Assembly: GCA_009703445.1 (NCBI GenBank)
Contig: WLGA01000013.1
Coordinates: forward strand, 1-15,089
DNA: 15,089 bases
DNA from: Actinomycetota bacterium
GTDB lineage: Bacteria > Actinomycetota > Actinomycetes > Actinomycetales > Microbacteriaceae
Direction of reading: 5' to 3'
Shown here piece after piece: positions 13,832-15,089 of the stretch. A program made the translations under genes and the position numbers. Numbering within the stretch: position 1 is the first letter of the stretch; each line of letters opens with the position of its first letter. A model generated the notes under the pieces. That model was not told where the DNA came from, made no database searches, and saw only the letters and a list, made by a program, of their open reading frames with translations.

Positions 13832-14503
13832 TTACTTCTTAGAAACCTTCTTGACCGCCTTGGCCTTAGCCTTTGACTTGCCTGGCTTGGCGGTGAAAAC
13901 CATGATTCCCAAGATGCCCGAGACCAGACCGACCAACTGGGCGATGATGATCCAGCCCGAGGTGGTCACGCCCTGCCCGTTGAGAATCAGAGCCAGTGAA
14001 ACTGCAGGGTTTGCCTGCGCGCCACTCTGAGTGAAGCTCGCTGCCGAGAAAATCCAAAGCGCAGCGGTCACTGGGATGAGGTTTGCACGCTTGGTAGCAA
14101 CCAGGAAGCCGAACAGGAAGACTAGGCCTCCGGTGGCGACCCATTCACCTAGGAGCACTGAAATGTCTGGTGCCGAACCGATGTTGAGCGGGCGAATTGC
14201 CTTGCCCCACAGCTGCAAGCCAATCAACATTCCGAAGAATGCTCCACCGATTTGAGCGAGGACATAAAGGAGGAACTCCTTTAGTGACAGCACCTTTCGT
14301 GAGTAGAAATACAGCGAAACCACCGGGTTTAGGTGCCCACCGCTGATGCCGCTGGTGATTAGAAGGGCAAGTCCAAATGTCGCTGCGATTGCCAACTCCG
14401 GCAATGCAAGCGAGTGTGAAATGCTGCCACTGAGTGCGATTAGAAATAGGGTCGCGCCAAGAAACTCGACGATCAGTTTCTGAAGTGTTGCGTTGATTTT
14501 CAT
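13832..14503 (-). CDS. MIP-family channel (aquaporin-like), possible arsenite channel
   Basis: This 223-residue membrane protein has the two MIP half-repeats. The first pore loop is SGGHLNPVV with Asn-Pro-Val at 59-61 in place of NPA; the second is SGAQANPAV with NPA at 165-167. Helices are at about 10-28, 36-52, 78-98, 117-137, 141-158 and 184-204, and the C-terminus is a lysine-rich tail of about 20 residues. The residue after the second NPA, normally the selectivity-filter arginine, is Val168, so strict water selectivity is unlikely. Just downstream is arsC, recalling Sinorhizobium meliloti AqpS-ArsC, where the channel lets arsenite leave. The ATG directly abuts the stop of the SOUL-type gene, indicating coupled translation. 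Glycerol or another small solute is the main alternative. Confidence 0.85.
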   Translation of the reverse strand: MKINATLQKLIVEFLGATLFLIALSGSISHSLALPELAIAATFGLALLITSGISGGHLNPVVSLYFYSRKVLSLKEFLLYVLAQIGGAFFGMLIGLQLWGKAIRPLNIGSAPDISVLLGEWVATGGLVFLFGFLVATKRANLIPVTAALWIFSAASFTQSGAQANPAVSLALILNGQGVTTSGWIIIAQLVGLVSGILGIMVFTAKPGKSKAKAKAVKKVSKK

Positions 14504-15022
14504 CTAGCTAGCTTTCTTTAGGTTGATAAGTACTTCATTGCTCTTTAGGAAGCCTGGCTTCCAGGGTGGATCAAATCTTGCCCAGTATAGATTTCCGACC
14601 GGCTCAAACCCTTGGCGAATCACCGCTTCAAGTAAAAGTTCACCTTCTGAAGTAAATCGCTTGTCATTCCAGCCGCCACCGAATTTGCGCACGCCGGTTA
14701 GCTGGGTAGGCATGGCCTTTATGTTCACCCTCGAGTTAGCCGGCACCGGAACATCCTTGGGGTCGGTTCCATTTGGCATTACGAAACTCACCAGGTGTGT
14801 GGTCTCAGAAGTCGCCTCTTGGATGACCGGAGCCGTCATCGCAATCTTCTGCGCGCTCTGGTTATTGCCGCTTATATAACTGATTAGTGGCCCGAAGCCG
14901 ATGCTGCCGGCTCGCAAGAAATCACCCTCGACTTCAACCTGCATCAGGACGTGGTCTGGATACTCCCGAAGTTCGAAATCCCCATAGTCACGAACGAGCT
15001 TAAACTGCTGTTTTTCGGTCAT
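14504..15022 (-). CDS. SOUL-family haem-binding-like protein
   Basis: From the ATG at 15022 this is 172 residues. SOUL/HBP features are FELREYPDHV at 16-25, the block GFGPLISYISGNN then KIAMTAPVIQE at about 42-69, VSFVMP at 78-83 and VRKFGG near 111-116. The family binds haem or other tetrapyrroles in animals and plants; the bacterial role is not settled and no single haem ligand is conserved enough to call here. No signal peptide is seen, so it should be cytoplasmic. I prefer the ATG at 15022 over a GTG at 15058, because TACACT sits exactly 6 nt before it and the SOUL fold starts just after. The stop directly abuts the channel-gene start, so the two genes form a coupled pair. Confidence 0.85.
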   Translation of the reverse strand: MTEKQQFKLVRDYGDFELREYPDHVLMQVEVEGDFLRAGSIGFGPLISYISGNNQSAQKIAMTAPVIQEATSETTHLVSFVMPNGTDPKDVPVPANSRVNIKAMPTQLTGVRKFGGGWNDKRFTSEGELLLEAVIRQGFEPVGNLYWARFDPPWKPGFLKSNEVLINLKKAS

Positions 15023-15028
15023 GGTCTG

Positions 15029-15034
15029 AGTGTA
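15029..15034 (-). promoter_or_regulatory. -10 box (TACACT) of the SOUL/channel gene pair
   Basis: TACACT on the minus strand is 6 nt before the ATG at 15022, matching the leaderless spacing seen at radA, proC and arsC. A possible -35 word, TGAACA, lies 18 nt further upstream. This also decides the start codon of the gene. Confidence 0.5.
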
Positions 15035-15089
15035 GACTGGAGAAATCGTTTTGTTCACTGGCTGTTCTTGTCGGTGACATCCAAAATCT

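Noticed and set aside
15023..15058. GTG start at 15058 for the SOUL-type protein
   Set aside because: It would place the TACACT promoter-like box inside the coding region and add 12 residues not typical of the family.
15006..15080. Short minus-strand frame of 26 codons from ATG 15080, overlapping the start of the SOUL-type gene
   Set aside because: It is in another frame, very short, has no ribosome site and resembles nothing known; it also covers the presumed promoter.
1..15089. Defence system, CRISPR array, toxin-antitoxin pair or prophage
   Set aside because: No spaced identical repeats, nuclease, toxin, phage structural or integrase sequence was found on either strand.

Overview
The window looks like the chromosome of a small-genome actinobacterium, most likely a Microbacteriaceae relative (freshwater or marine Luna/Aquiluna type). 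The reasons are moderate GC (low to mid 50s by eye), dense gene packing, an actinobacterial-style ArsC, a polyol ABC transporter without its own ATPase, and several genes whose start codons lie exactly 6 nt after a TANNNT -10 box, as in leaderless actinobacterial transcripts. The taxonomic call is an inference; no rRNA or other marker is present.

Left edge (1-292): the 3' end of an unrecognised + strand gene converges on the polyol operon. An inverted repeat holding both stop codons separates them. Polyol block (288-8649): a six-gene minus-strand operon, transcribed from about 7.4 kb to 0.3 kb, encodes a lipoprotein solute-binding protein, two MalF/MalG-type permeases, a mannitol/arabitol-type long-chain dehydrogenase, a zinc-dependent sorbitol/xylitol-type dehydrogenase and xylulokinase. 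The permease and enzyme genes are tightly spaced (1-nt overlap to 14-nt gap), while a hairpin follows the binding-protein gene. A divergent AraC-family regulator sits across a 322-bp intergenic region with a helically phased GCAA array. Together the genes would import a polyol, oxidise it to a ketose (fructose or D-xylulose) and phosphorylate D-xylulose into the pentose phosphate pathway. The layout resembles the Rhodobacter sphaeroides smo/mtlK/xylB cluster but lacks the ATPase gene.

Middle (8646-10396): a LuxR/NarL-type regulator, sharing a CTAG double stop with the AraC gene, is divergent from a secreted proline-rich protein with a weakly OmpA-like C-terminal domain. The shared upstream region has an array of ATTGTCC-like heptamers. 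Two stacked hairpins end the secreted-protein gene and the convergent radA.

Right (10397-15089): housekeeping radA and proC are divergent over only 52 bp with back-to-back leaderless-type promoters. Then come, on the minus strand, a TetR regulator, arsC, a MIP-family channel lacking the usual selectivity-filter arginine, and a SOUL haem-binding-like protein. The channel plus arsC pair suggests an AqpS-type arsenic detoxification route.

Most of the window is recognisable metabolism and housekeeping. I see no rRNA, tRNA, CRISPR array, insertion sequence or defence system. The least explained parts are the two operator-like arrays and the LuxR/secreted-protein pair.
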